Shown here piece by piece: positions 42,780-52,392 of a DNA stretch of 64,000 nucleotides. Source of the stretch: GCA-2705995 sp048267965 (GTDB taxonomy: Bacteria; Bacteroidota; Bacteroidia; Flavobacteriales_G; Salibacteraceae); contig JBLWWK010000002.1 of the NCBI GenBank assembly GCA_048267965.1, positions 310,001 to 374,000 on the forward strand. Direction: 5' to 3'. Made by a program: the position numbers and the translations under genes. The first letter of the stretch is position 1, and each line of letters starts with the position of its first letter. The notes below the pieces were generated by a model. That model saw only the letters and a list, made by a program, of their open reading frames with translations, made no database searches and was not told the origin of the DNA.

Positions 42780-42807
42780 CCTCACCCGAAACGGTGAGGT
42801 TTTTTTA
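42780..42807 (+). terminator. Rho-independent terminator after the YceI gene
   Basis: Stem CCTCACC (42780-42786) with GGTGAGG (42793-42799), loop CGAAAC, followed by seven to eight T. It lies about 20 nt before the next gene's start. Confidence 0.93.
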
Positions 42808-42827
42808 TTCTTGTAAAAAGAAAAGAA

Positions 42828-43034
42828 GTGCAAATACCACCCAGCCATAAGGTTAAACAATTTCTCGGCTTACTGATTGTGATTTTCGGCTATGCGGGAA
42901 TGGTATATTTCTGTTTCTTAGAGTTGAAACTCAATAATTCTTGGCCTTTCGACATCTTCTTTTTCTTTATGATTATTATCGGAATTGGCACTTATTACTT
43001 GGTAAGTGGCCACAGAGACAAAAGACGTAGATAA
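42828..43034 (+). CDS. Small two-helix membrane protein
   Basis: 68 aa from GTG 42828. Two hydrophobic helices (FLGLLIVIFGYAGMVYFCFL and DIFFFFMIIIGIGTYYLV) and a basic tail (HRDKRRR). No family name known. The sulfotransferase-like gene starts 4 nt after its stop. Confidence 0.6.
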   Translation: MQIPPSHKVKQFLGLLIVIFGYAGMVYFCFLELKLNNSWPFDIFFFFMIIIGIGTYYLVSGHRDKRRR

Positions 43035-43038
43035 CGGC

Positions 43039-43965
43039 ATGGCTCGCGAATTTGTTACCCATATTGGTTTTCCTAAAACAGGTACTACGTTGTTGCAAAA
43101 ACACGTTTATCCGCATTTAAAAAACTATCAGTATTTAGATTATGCTACGTGTAAGAAACTTTTTTACACGCTTATCTATAAAGATGATCTTGATTATCGA
43201 CCTGACAAGGCGAAGAAAAGGCTCGATGAAGTAACCAATAATGAACGCATATTGGCTTCTTACGAATCGCTTACTGGCCCGCTGTGGTACAATGGATTAA
43301 ACCGTTCTAGCATACCGCACCGGTTAAAAGAATTAGGCGTTACCAAGGTGATTATTACAATTCGCAATCAAATCAACGAGATTGATTCTTGCTACAGACA
43401 ATACATTCAAGAAGGTGGTATTTTATCTTTTGAAGAAGCGGTAAAAACCCAAGAAGAGTTTTCATGGAAGAACATTATTGACCTCGATTACTTCAACTAT
43501 TTCGCTTTGATTCAGCTGTATGCAGAGGTTTTTGGAAAACAGAATGTTTTGGTAATTCCGAGTGAACTAATGAAAGAAGATTTAGAAGGAACCGTTGGAC
43601 GCATAGAAACGTTTATCAATGCACCTTCTATAGATGAATCTTATTTAAACAAGGCTCAAAACCAATCTTCGAATAAATCTTTATCGAATCTATCGTTGAG
43701 AATTCTACGAATTACCAATCATTTTACCCGTAGCAAGTTTAAACCTTCGCACTTAATTCACCCCGCTATTACCACTTGGAAGGTTCGAAATTTTCTGCAA
43801 AAACAAGCAGACCCGCATATTATCAGTAAAATTTCTGACCGAGCGAATTACGTAAAAAACTCTAGTCTAGAAGAAACAGTAAAAAAGCATTACCAAGCTT
43901 CTAACACCAAATTAGCCAACCAATTTCAGCTCGATCTTAAAAGCTTGGGCTACCCTCTACTTTAA
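43039..43965 (+). CDS. Sulfotransferase-like protein
   Basis: 308 aa. The N-terminal P-loop-like motif FVTHIGFPKTGTTLLQKHV is the 5'-PSB loop (PAPS-binding) of sulfotransferases, and VIITIRNQINEIDSCYRQYI fits the 3'-PB region (Arg and Ser). Acceptor unknown; possible targets include surface glycans. ATG 43039 preferred over an in-frame GTG at 43006 because that would overlap the previous gene. It converges on folD with a 4-bp overlap. Confidence 0.8.
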   Translation: MAREFVTHIGFPKTGTTLLQKHVYPHLKNYQYLDYATCKKLFYTLIYKDDLDYRPDKAKKRLDEVTNNERILASYESLTGPLWYNGLNRSSIPHRLKELGVTKVIITIRNQINEIDSCYRQYIQEGGILSFEEAVKTQEEFSWKNIIDLDYFNYFALIQLYAEVFGKQNVLVIPSELMKEDLEGTVGRIETFINAPSIDESYLNKAQNQSSNKSLSNLSLRILRITNHFTRSKFKPSHLIHPAITTWKVRNFLQKQADPHIISKISDRANYVKNSSLEETVKKHYQASNTKLANQFQLDLKSLGYPLL

Positions 43966-44840
43966 TGTCTACGCATTTTATAGGCAAGCATGGTGTTTTT
44001 CAACAACATGGCTCTTGTCATGGGGCCTACTCCACCAGGAACTGGCGTTATAAAAGTGGCCTTTTTCGAAACAGATTCGAAATGAACGTCTCCTGCTATT
44101 CTATACCCTGATTTTTTGGTTTGGTCAGGAACACGTGAAATACCTACATCGATAATCACAGCGCCTTTTTTAATCATGTCTCCTTTTACATAATCAGGAA
44201 TACCCACAGCTGCAATTACAATATCTGCGGTTTTAAGAATCTCTTCTAGGTTTCGCGTTTTTGAGTGGGTAATGGTTACTGTGCAATTTCCGGGATAGTG
44301 ATTTTGCGACATTAAAACGCTTATAGGCATACCTACAATATGGCTCCTACCCATAACAACACAGTGCTTTCCACCTGTTTCGATATTATAGCGATCTAAT
44401 AATTCTACAATTCCGGCCGGTGTAGCGGGCAAAAAGGTAGGAAGGCCTAAAGCCATCTTTCCAACGTTTTCTGGGTGAAAACCATCTACATCTTTTTCAG
44501 GTTTAATCGCTCTTAATACCTTTTGCTCATCGATGTGCTTCGGAAGCGGAAGTTGAACAATAAAACCATCAATTTTATCATTGTTGTTGAGTTGCTCTAT
44601 CTCATCGAGCAATTCTTTTTCAGAAACAGTATCAGGTAATTTCAGTAATGTACTTTCATAGCCAATGTCTTCACAGTCTCTTACTTTCCAGTTCACATAA
44701 GTAACGCTGGCTCCGTTACTCCCCACCAATACAGCTACAAGGTGAGGTTTATCATGACCGTTTTTCACTAACTCTTTTACCTCTAAAGCTAGTTCGCTTT
44801 TTATCTCTTGGGAGGTTTTGTTTCCGTCTAGAATTCTCAT
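43962..44840 (-). CDS. folD: Bifunctional methylene-THF dehydrogenase/cyclohydrolase
   Basis: 292 aa; interconverts 5,10-methylene-, methenyl- and 10-formyl-tetrahydrofolate. Motifs: VGSNGASVTYVNWKVRDCE (catalytic YxxxK), GFIVQLPLPKH, KPEKDVDGFHP, the NADP site VVMGRSHIVGMP, and TPVPGGVGPMTRAM. Length typical (~290). It follows ffh by 11 nt and is probably co-transcribed. Confidence 0.96.
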   Translation of the reverse strand: MRILDGNKTSQEIKSELALEVKELVKNGHDKPHLVAVLVGSNGASVTYVNWKVRDCEDIGYESTLLKLPDTVSEKELLDEIEQLNNNDKIDGFIVQLPLPKHIDEQKVLRAIKPEKDVDGFHPENVGKMALGLPTFLPATPAGIVELLDRYNIETGGKHCVVMGRSHIVGMPISVLMSQNHYPGNCTVTITHSKTRNLEEILKTADIVIAAVGIPDYVKGDMIKKGAVIIDVGISRVPDQTKKSGYRIAGDVHFESVSKKATFITPVPGGVGPMTRAMLLKNTMLAYKMRRH

Positions 44841-44851
44841 TATGTATAAGC

Positions 44852-46192
44852 TTAACGCATTCCTGGAATATTCTTCATTTGACTCATGAGGTTCATCATA
44901 TTCTTTTTGTTCCCCATCATTTTCATCATTTTACGCGTATCGTCAAACTGCTTAATTAGGCGATTTACTTCTTGAACAGAAGTTCCACTTCCCTTGGCAA
45001 TTCTCTTCTTTCTAGATCCATTTAAAACTTCTGGAGTTTCTCTTTCTTCTGGAGTCATTGAATGAATAATCGCTTCGATGTGCTTGAAGGCATCGTCTTC
45101 AATTTCTACATCTTTTAATGCTTTTCCCATTCCTGGTAACATGCCCATTAAATCTTTAACGTTACCCATTTTCTTGATTTGCTCAAGTTGGCCTAAGAAA
45201 TCGTTAAAGTTAAACTGGTTCTTAGCAATTTTCTTTTGAAGCTTTTTAGCTTGCTCTTCATCGTATTGCTCTTGGGCTCTTTCTACAAGTGACACCACAT
45301 CACCCATACCCAAAATACGATCTGCCATACGTGAAGGATAGAAAACATCTAAGGCTTCCATCTTTTCACCTGTACCAATAAACTTAATCGGTTTTTCAAC
45401 TACTGTTCGAATAGAAAGAGCAGCACCACCGCGAGTATCACCATCTAACTTGGTTAAAATAACTCCTTCAAAATCAAGTCGATCATTAAATTCTTTAGCG
45501 GTATTTACAGCATCTTGCCCCGTCATCGAATCCACAACGAAAAGCGTTTCGTTCGGTTGAATTGCTTTTTTAATCGAAGCAATTTCATCCATCATTTGCT
45601 CATCAATTGCTAAACGACCCGCAGTATCGACAATGACCACATTGTGTCCGTTTTGCTTGGCGAACTCGATACCTCGTTGAGCAATACTTACTGGGTCTTT
45701 ATCTTCTTTATCGCTAAAAACGGTTACCCCTACAGAATCACCAACTACGTGTAGCTGATCGATGGCTGCTGGACGATAAACATCACAAGCTACCAATAAC
45801 GGGTTCTTTCCTTTTTTGCCTTTAATGAATTTGGCTAATTTACCTGAATGAGTTGTTTTACCAGAACCTTGCAAACCAGCCATTAAAATAATAGCGGGGT
45901 TGCCTTTTAAATCGAGTGGAGCCTCTTGCTCACCCATGAGTTTAGTTAACTCTTCGTGGGTAATTTTTACAAGTAATTGTCCTGGACTAATCGAGGTAAG
46001 AACATCTTTACCAAGCGCTTTATCTTTAATAGTATTGGTAAAGTTCTTCGCAATTTTGAAGTTAACATCCGCATCGAGCAACGATCTACGAACTTCTTTA
46101 AGGGTTTCTGCAACGTTTACTTCTGTAATTTGTCCTTTTCCCTTAAGTAACTGAAAAGACTTTTCTAATTTTTCCTGTAATCCTTCGAACAT
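44852..46192 (-). CDS. ffh: Signal recognition particle protein (Ffh)
   Basis: 446 aa GTPase that binds SRP RNA and signal sequences for co-translational targeting. N domain (~1-90), G domain with G1 GLQGSGKTTHSGKLA, DTAGRL and TKLDGDTRGGAA, and a Met-rich M domain (~300-446; MLPGMGKALKD, KRIAKGSGTSVQEVNRLI, MMKMMGNKKNMMN). Complete. Confidence 0.97.
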   Translation of the reverse strand: MFEGLQEKLEKSFQLLKGKGQITEVNVAETLKEVRRSLLDADVNFKIAKNFTNTIKDKALGKDVLTSISPGQLLVKITHEELTKLMGEQEAPLDLKGNPAIILMAGLQGSGKTTHSGKLAKFIKGKKGKNPLLVACDVYRPAAIDQLHVVGDSVGVTVFSDKEDKDPVSIAQRGIEFAKQNGHNVVIVDTAGRLAIDEQMMDEIASIKKAIQPNETLFVVDSMTGQDAVNTAKEFNDRLDFEGVILTKLDGDTRGGAALSIRTVVEKPIKFIGTGEKMEALDVFYPSRMADRILGMGDVVSLVERAQEQYDEEQAKKLQKKIAKNQFNFNDFLGQLEQIKKMGNVKDLMGMLPGMGKALKDVEIEDDAFKHIEAIIHSMTPEERETPEVLNGSRKKRIAKGSGTSVQEVNRLIKQFDDTRKMMKMMGNKKNMMNLMSQMKNIPGMR

Positions 46193-46214
46193 ACTTTTCT
46201 TCTTATTGAGCCTG

Positions 46215-46222
46215 CAAATTTA
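46215..46222 (-). promoter_or_regulatory. -7 element TAAATTTG for ffh-folD
   Basis: Exact TAnnTTTG on the minus strand, 22 nt before the ffh ATG at 46192. Confidence 0.6.
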
Positions 46223-46303
46223 ATGATTACACTTACATTAAGAACAGTACCTAACTGTAAGATTATTTGTACTTTAGAAATAACAAACTAGAACCTGAAA
46301 TCT

Positions 46304-49300
46304 GTGCTATTATCTAACACTATTTTAGAGACGTTAAACATTCAAGATTCTGAATGGACTGCGGTAATTAACGAAAGATGTAATCATCTCGAAATCAAAC
46401 ATTCAGATTATCCAGAATACTTTTCTACTCATCCGTCAGAGGCTTACGAAGTTTTTCATCTTGTGAAGGTTTTTCGTGAAGAAAAAACCCAAAACTTGTC
46501 GAAATCGGGTTCCTACCCAATTGGTTTTGTGATAGACCAATCGATGCAATTGGTAAAAATAGACCGTTCTTTTTCTACGCTTACTCATTGGGAAATGGAA
46601 GATGTTGCGCACAAAAGCATTGCTACGCTTTTCGATGGGCCTGAAAGTGAGCGGTATTTTAGTCTAATTGTAGACGGAAAAGAAGAAATGCAAAGTTCTG
46701 CACAACTGCAACTTTCGGTAAACATAGAAAACAGCCTCCCCCTGCTTGTTTCGGTCAATTTTTTATTTTCGGTAGGAACACAATTTGTTTTTTCTGGAGT
46801 TCTTGAAAACCGAGCAGTTTCTAACTTAGAAAAAGCCGTTTCTGAATCGAAAAGTATCTCTTTCTTAAATAACGTTCCCGTTTTTTTATGGGCCGCTAAT
46901 GATCAAGGTCAAATCACTTTCTTAAATGAATATGCGCAACGTTTATTTGAAATAGAGCGCGGTTCTGATGGCTTTTTCGATACCTACGCTCTCTTGCATC
47001 CAGAAGATGTAGATAACATTTACAAAGCGAGAGACGCTGCGCTAGACAACCAAACACATTACATCTACGCGCAACGGATGTGGATCCATTCTGAAAAAAA
47101 ATACAAAAAATTTCAAGTGGTTGCCGCTCCCACCGAAGACCCTATTACCCAAAAAGTAAAATGGTATGGTGCGGCCTACGATATTGACAACCTCGAAAAC
47201 ACCAAAAATCAATTAGAAGAAAGTAAAAACCGAATCTCCATTTTAATGGACAACCTGCCTGGGGTAGTTTATCAATGCTTAAATGCTCCTGGGTGGCCCA
47301 CGGTTTTTATGAGTGAAGGAATTGAGCGCTTAACCGGAGTTTCGGCCGAAGATTTTGTTCAAAATAAAGTTTCTATTAATGACTTTATTCACAAAGATTA
47401 CCAAAGCAATATTTGGAAAACTGTTCAAGAAAATATTGACAAAGGAGACGAATTTGAAATTACTTATCCGCTCTTTATAAAAAACGAGAAAATCTGGATT
47501 TGGGAACAAGGCCGTGCTTATTATAACCAAAATGGTGAGCACATTATAGAAGGGCTCATGCTCGATATTACTGCTAAAATAGAAACAGAAAACAAACTCA
47601 AGCGCACCAATTCTTATGTTGAAAGCATTACCACTGCAATGCCCAACATGGTTATTGTCACTGACCTAAGAAACAGCAAAGTAGAATACGCCAACGCTGA
47701 ACTTTTTAGTGCAACAGGTTATACCATTGAAGAAATCAATCGATTTGAAAACGGACCTTACTCGCTTATTCATCCAGACGATTTACCCAAGATTTTAGAA
47801 AGCACCAATCAGATATTACATTCGAAGGAACCGATTATCATAGAAAATGAATGCCGAGCACTCACGAAAAACAACGAATACAGGTTTTTCAGAATCCGCT
47901 CGCGTGCTTTTCAAATCTCATCTTCAGGTTACGTAGAAAAAACAGTAACCATTATTGAAGACATTACCGAAAGAAAAAACACTAAGATAGAACTTGAGCA
48001 ATCGAAAATTAACAACGAGGCTTTGCTCAATGGCACTCTCCACGCCTTTTACTTGTTAGATGCCGATTTTAAACTCATCAATTTTAATAAAGTAGCCGCA
48101 CAAGAATCGAAACAGCATTTCAGCATCGATTTGTACGAAGGCATGTCGTTTCTCGAACATTTGCCAGAAACATTGGCCGTTCGTTTTAAAAAATCGGGAG
48201 AAATTGCTCTCTCTGGAAAAATTCATGACACCATCAATAAGTACAGCATAGGCTCCATTACAGGTTGGTATCGCGTAATTTTTAATCCCGTTAAAAATAA
48301 GCAAGGTAGAATCAACGGCTTTGTTTATAGTTCGCTCAACTTAACTGAATTGGTAGAAGTACAACTCAAGTTAAAAGATCAAGAGAGTTTACTACAATCG
48401 ATAAATCAAAACATTCAAGAAGGTATTTACAGACGTGCTGTAGATGGAGAAATCATTTATGTAAATGAAGCTTTTGCCCATTTATTTGGCTTCGAGAGTA
48501 GAGAAGACTTCTTAACCAATGGCAAATCGTTTAACCTCTATAAAAACCCAACCGATCGAGAAGAACTTTCAGCTCTAGTTCGAGAAAAATCGGTGATCAA
48601 CAACGTAGAAGTAGAATTTGTAAACCGCCAAGGTGAATCGTTTTGGGGCTTGCTTTCTAGCCGGTTTATTAACGATGCTCAAAACTCTTATTACGATGGT
48701 TCTATCAGAGACATTAGCGAACTAAAACAAATTCAAGAAGAGTTAATAGAAGCCAAGCAAAATGCCGAAGAGATGAACAAACTAAAATCTAGTTTCTTGG
48801 CCAATATGAGCCACGAAATTAGAACACCCATCAACGGAATTATCGGCTTGGCTCAAGTGATGGAATTTGAAGATGATATTAACGAAATAAAAAACTACAT
48901 CGATCTTTTAAAAACCAGTGGGAACCGCCTACTCAATACCATAACCAGTATTCTCGATTTATCAAGATTAGAATCGAACAAACCCGATATTTCGTTAAAA
49001 ACGATAGAAATCAACGAGTTAATTCAAGACACTTACAACATCTTTAAAATCTTAACCGAAGAAAAAACCATACAACTTACCTATCAACTTGCCGATGAGC
49101 GTTTTTACGTATTGGCAGAAGAAAACATTCTTCATCAAGTACTCAATAATTTAATTGGAAATGCAATAAAATTCACCTTGAAAGGAGAAGTTTCTGTAAA
49201 AACTCGCTTAGAAACCCGCAATAAGATCGATTTTGTAGCTATTGATGTTAGTGATACCGGAATTGGAATTAGCGAAGACTTTACTACCAAAATATTCGAA

Positions 49301-49468
49301 CCTTTTCAACAAGCCAGTCAAGGACAAGGAAGGGCTTTTCAAGGTAGTGGATTAGGCTTATCGATTGCTAAAAAATATGCAGAACTCTTAGGCGGAAAAC
49401 TAAATGTTGAAAGCCAGTTGGGCAAAGGAAGTACCTTCACCCTACTGCTTCCACTCAAAGAAAATTAA
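46304..49468 (+). CDS. Multi-PAS sensor histidine kinase
   Basis: 1054 aa from GTG 46304 (no nearby ATG). About six PAS/PAC modules occupy ~55-810 (for example HPEDVDNIYKARDA, HPDDLPKILEST, YVNEAFAHLFGFESRED). Then comes the DHp helix with phospho-acceptor His in ANMSHEIRTPINGIIG, and the HATPase: NLIGNAIKFT (N box), DVSDTGIGIS (G1), FEPFQQ (F), GSGLGLSIAKKYAELLGG (G2). No membrane helix or receiver is present, so it is a soluble kinase with a separate regulator. No response-regulator gene is adjacent. Confidence 0.93.
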   Translation: MLLSNTILETLNIQDSEWTAVINERCNHLEIKHSDYPEYFSTHPSEAYEVFHLVKVFREEKTQNLSKSGSYPIGFVIDQSMQLVKIDRSFSTLTHWEMEDVAHKSIATLFDGPESERYFSLIVDGKEEMQSSAQLQLSVNIENSLPLLVSVNFLFSVGTQFVFSGVLENRAVSNLEKAVSESKSISFLNNVPVFLWAANDQGQITFLNEYAQRLFEIERGSDGFFDTYALLHPEDVDNIYKARDAALDNQTHYIYAQRMWIHSEKKYKKFQVVAAPTEDPITQKVKWYGAAYDIDNLENTKNQLEESKNRISILMDNLPGVVYQCLNAPGWPTVFMSEGIERLTGVSAEDFVQNKVSINDFIHKDYQSNIWKTVQENIDKGDEFEITYPLFIKNEKIWIWEQGRAYYNQNGEHIIEGLMLDITAKIETENKLKRTNSYVESITTAMPNMVIVTDLRNSKVEYANAELFSATGYTIEEINRFENGPYSLIHPDDLPKILESTNQILHSKEPIIIENECRALTKNNEYRFFRIRSRAFQISSSGYVEKTVTIIEDITERKNTKIELEQSKINNEALLNGTLHAFYLLDADFKLINFNKVAAQESKQHFSIDLYEGMSFLEHLPETLAVRFKKSGEIALSGKIHDTINKYSIGSITGWYRVIFNPVKNKQGRINGFVYSSLNLTELVEVQLKLKDQESLLQSINQNIQEGIYRRAVDGEIIYVNEAFAHLFGFESREDFLTNGKSFNLYKNPTDREELSALVREKSVINNVEVEFVNRQGESFWGLLSSRFINDAQNSYYDGSIRDISELKQIQEELIEAKQNAEEMNKLKSSFLANMSHEIRTPINGIIGLAQVMEFEDDINEIKNYIDLLKTSGNRLLNTITSILDLSRLESNKPDISLKTIEINELIQDTYNIFKILTEEKTIQLTYQLADERFYVLAEENILHQVLNNLIGNAIKFTLKGEVSVKTRLETRNKIDFVAIDVSDTGIGISEDFTTKIFEPFQQASQGQGRAFQGSGLGLSIAKKYAELLGGKLNVESQLGKGSTFTLLLPLKEN

Positions 49469-49469
49469 T

Positions 49470-51242
49470 TTACATTCTTTCAGGAACTTGAATTCCCATT
49501 GCGTTCATTCCTGTAGAAATGGTTTCTGCGGTAATTTTCGACAATGCCAAACGAACGTTCTTTGCATCAGCATCTTCGTCAAAAATTCTAACCGATTGGT
49601 AAAAAGAATTGTACAGCTTCACTAAATCGAAAAGATAGTTGCAAAGTAATGCTGGGCTATGCTGCTCTGCCGCTTCTTTTATCGTTACTGGAAAATCGTA
49701 TACCTGTTTAATTAATTCGTGTTCCTTCTGAGACCATTCCATTGAAAAATCTACTTCTTCGGTAGGCATCTCTCTTCTCAACAAGGCTTTAATTCGCGCA
49801 TGTGTATATTGAATAAATGGAGCTGTATTTCCGTTTAAATCAATTGATTCTTTAGGGTTGAACAAGATCTTCTTTTTCGGATCTACTTTCAGTAAGAAAT
49901 ATTTTAACGCTCCTAAACCTATGATTTCACTCAACAGATTGCCTTCCTCTTCTGGTAACTCGTCTAACGTTCCGCGTTCTTTCAACTCTTCTTTAGCAGT
50001 TTGTATCATACCTGCCATTAAATCGTCTGCGTCTACAACGGTTCCTTCACGAGACTTCATTTTCCCTTCTGGCAATTCAACCATACCGTAAGACAAATGG
50101 TAGCATTCTTCTGCCCACGAGTAGCCCAGCTTTTTCAAGATTAAGAAGAGCACTTTAAAGTGGTAATCTTGCTCATTACCTACTGTGTAAATCAGTTTAG
50201 AAAGGGCTGGAAAATTCTTAAAACGTTCAATAGCTGTACCGATGTCTTGAGTCATGTAAACCGCGGTTCCATCTTTTCTCAACACCAATTTTTCGTCTAA
50301 TCCATCTTCTGACAAATCACACCAGACTGAGCCATCTTCTTTTCGAAAGAACACCCCTTTTTCAAGGCCTTCGTCTACTACTCTCTTCCCTAACAAATAG
50401 GTTTCAGATTCGTAATACAACTCATCAAAATCAACGCCCATGGTAGCGTAGGTTACATCAAAACCTGCGTAAACCCAAGCATTCATCTTTTTCCAAAGCG
50501 CTACAGCCTCTTCGTCTCCTTTTTCCCAAGCACGCAACATTTCTTGTGCTTCTTTAAAAATGGGAGCTTCTTGTTTGGCTTCATCTTCGGTTTTGCCGTT
50601 TTTCATCAAATCGGCAATTTCTACCTTATATTGCTTATCAAAAGCAACGTAGTAATCGCCCACCAATTTATCCCCTTTTAAACCGGTAGACTCTGGTGTG
50701 GCACCGTTTCCATATTTTAACCAAGCCACCATCGACTTACAAATATGAATTCCGCGGTCGTTAATAATCTGCGTTTTCTTAACCTCGTTACCCGCTAATT
50801 TTAAAATTTCAGCCACTGAATACCCCAAGAAAATATTTCTCAAGTGGCCCAAATGCAAGGGCTTATTGGTATTGGGAGAACTGTATTCTACCATAACCGT
50901 TTTATCGGTAGATGGTAATTGGCCAAAACCATTGTTTTTGTAAGTTTCACTCAAGAAATTAGCCCAAAACTGATTGCTCAACGTTAGGTTTAAGAAACCT
51001 TTTATTACTTCGAAACTCTCAATTTCTGCTACGGTTTTCACCAGTTCTTCTCCCAAAGCTGTGGCAGTAGCTTCTGGTTTAGAACGTGAAATTTTTAAAA
51101 ACGGAAAAACATTAATGGTATAGTCTCCATTAAACTCTTTTCTTGTTTTCTGAATTTGAATTTGCTCTTGTGCAGGTTCCGATTGGTAAACGGTTTCAAA
51201 AGCCTTTTGAAAAGCAGTGGTTAAAAACTGATCTGCTTGCAT
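49470..51242 (-). CDS. argS: Arginyl-tRNA synthetase
   Basis: 590 aa class I aminoacyl-tRNA synthetase. The HIGH-type motif is NKPLHLGHLRN; the KMSKS-type motif is KMKSREGTVVD. N-terminal Arg-S additional domain (~1-110) and C-terminal DALR anticodon-binding domain (FIQYTHARIKALLRRE to the end) are present. Convergent with the histidine kinase gene (1-bp gap). It is downstream of arginase in one operon (9-nt gap). Confidence 0.97.
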   Translation of the reverse strand: MQADQFLTTAFQKAFETVYQSEPAQEQIQIQKTRKEFNGDYTINVFPFLKISRSKPEATATALGEELVKTVAEIESFEVIKGFLNLTLSNQFWANFLSETYKNNGFGQLPSTDKTVMVEYSSPNTNKPLHLGHLRNIFLGYSVAEILKLAGNEVKKTQIINDRGIHICKSMVAWLKYGNGATPESTGLKGDKLVGDYYVAFDKQYKVEIADLMKNGKTEDEAKQEAPIFKEAQEMLRAWEKGDEEAVALWKKMNAWVYAGFDVTYATMGVDFDELYYESETYLLGKRVVDEGLEKGVFFRKEDGSVWCDLSEDGLDEKLVLRKDGTAVYMTQDIGTAIERFKNFPALSKLIYTVGNEQDYHFKVLFLILKKLGYSWAEECYHLSYGMVELPEGKMKSREGTVVDADDLMAGMIQTAKEELKERGTLDELPEEEGNLLSEIIGLGALKYFLLKVDPKKKILFNPKESIDLNGNTAPFIQYTHARIKALLRREMPTEEVDFSMEWSQKEHELIKQVYDFPVTIKEAAEQHSPALLCNYLFDLVKLYNSFYQSVRIFDEDADAKNVRLALSKITAETISTGMNAMGIQVPERM

Positions 51243-51251
51243 ATTTTTAAA

Positions 51252-52211
51252 TTAAGCCAGTTGTTGTTCAATAGTTTGAGTAAGATTTTCGAGCACAGAA
51301 AAAGCAGTCTCGGCCATCTTATTTTGCTTTTCGTCTAGCGTTGGGTTTACCTCTACCACCTCTAAGCATTTTACTTTACCTGTTTTAATAAAAGCATCCA
51401 TGATTTCTTCCACTTCGTGCTGATCAAACCCTTTAGAAACAGGAGTTCCAGTACCTTTAGAAATTAAATCGCAATCCATGCTATCTACATCAAAAGAGAT
51501 ATAAATCACATCGCAAGCGGCCAATCTCTCTATACTTTCTGCTAAACAAGTAGAGAAACCTCTGTACCTCATTTCGGCCACAGAATAATTTTTGATTCCC
51601 AATTGGTTCATCAAATTTTCTTCGGGCTCTTCGGTATCGCGCACACCAAACATCACTAAATGCTCTGGCTTCAACTTAGGCTCAATACCGCCCATATTTT
51701 TGAGTTCGTTCCAGTGTTGTTCAGACTTTACCCCTACTTCTTTCACTTGATTTTCTCGGTTATCACAAGCCAATGCCGTGGCCAAAGGCATACCGTGCAC
51801 ATTGCCTGTTGGTGAGGTATAAGGTGAGTGTAAATCTCCGTGGGCATCTACCCAAACAACACCTACCGTTTTATCAGGAAAAGCCATTTTCAACCCAGCT
51901 ATGGTTCCGCCAGCAGAAGAGTGATCTCCCGCCAACACCAACGGAAACTCACCGTTGTCTATCACCGATTTCACCTTATTGGCCGTATCTTGGTACACCT
52001 TTACAATCGATTCAATATGCAACGCAGCGGGTGTATTTATTTTCTTGTAAATCTCATCGTTAAAAGTGGTCACATTCGAAGTGGGGTAACGATTAAAATA
52101 AGTACTCTTAGCGTTTAGTGCCGCTACTTCCATAGCTTCAATTCCTAAACTTGCTCCGCGAGTTCCTGCACCAAGTTCCGATCTGTTTTTTATAAGATGT
52201 ATGGTTTTCAT
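51252..52211 (-). CDS. Arginase-family ureohydrolase
   Basis: 319 aa dinuclear manganese enzyme hydrolysing arginine (or agmatine/formiminoglutamate). Metal motifs: LAGDHSSAGGT, WVDAHGDLHSPYTSPTGNVHGMP and ISFDVDSMDC. The SP(Y)TSPTGNVHG loop and CLEVVEVNP tail favour arginase over agmatinase. Operon with argS, so arginine supply and charging are co-expressed. Confidence 0.85.
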   Translation of the reverse strand: MKTIHLIKNRSELGAGTRGASLGIEAMEVAALNAKSTYFNRYPTSNVTTFNDEIYKKINTPAALHIESIVKVYQDTANKVKSVIDNGEFPLVLAGDHSSAGGTIAGLKMAFPDKTVGVVWVDAHGDLHSPYTSPTGNVHGMPLATALACDNRENQVKEVGVKSEQHWNELKNMGGIEPKLKPEHLVMFGVRDTEEPEENLMNQLGIKNYSVAEMRYRGFSTCLAESIERLAACDVIYISFDVDSMDCDLISKGTGTPVSKGFDQHEVEEIMDAFIKTGKVKCLEVVEVNPTLDEKQNKMAETAFSVLENLTQTIEQQLA

Positions 52212-52231
52212 GCCTTTTTATTTTAGTGGTG

Positions 52232-52239
52232 CAAATGTA
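52232..52239 (-). promoter_or_regulatory. -7 element TACATTTG for arginase-argS
   Basis: Exact TAnnTTTG on the minus strand, 20 nt before the arginase ATG at 52211. Confidence 0.6.
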
Positions 52240-52261
52240 TTCAATCAATATTCTTTTTCTC

Positions 52262-52288
52262 GGTAGGAACCCGCTTTTCGGTTCCTAC
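52262..52288. repeat. Inverted pair of the GGTTCCTAC word (intergenic)
   Basis: GGTAGGAACC (52262-52271) and GGTTCCTAC (52280-52288) face each other across an 8-nt spacer, forming a perfect 9-bp stem. There is no T-run on either strand, so this is not an intrinsic terminator. It lies between the divergent arginase and 52393 genes. Confidence 0.75.
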
Positions 52289-52392
52289 AAAAATAATTTC
52301 ACCATTTATACCCTCACTTTGCCCCTTATCAACTTCAACAAGGATTCTTGAAGAGATTTTCTCATCTTTGAGAAATCGAAAAACTTAGTACA

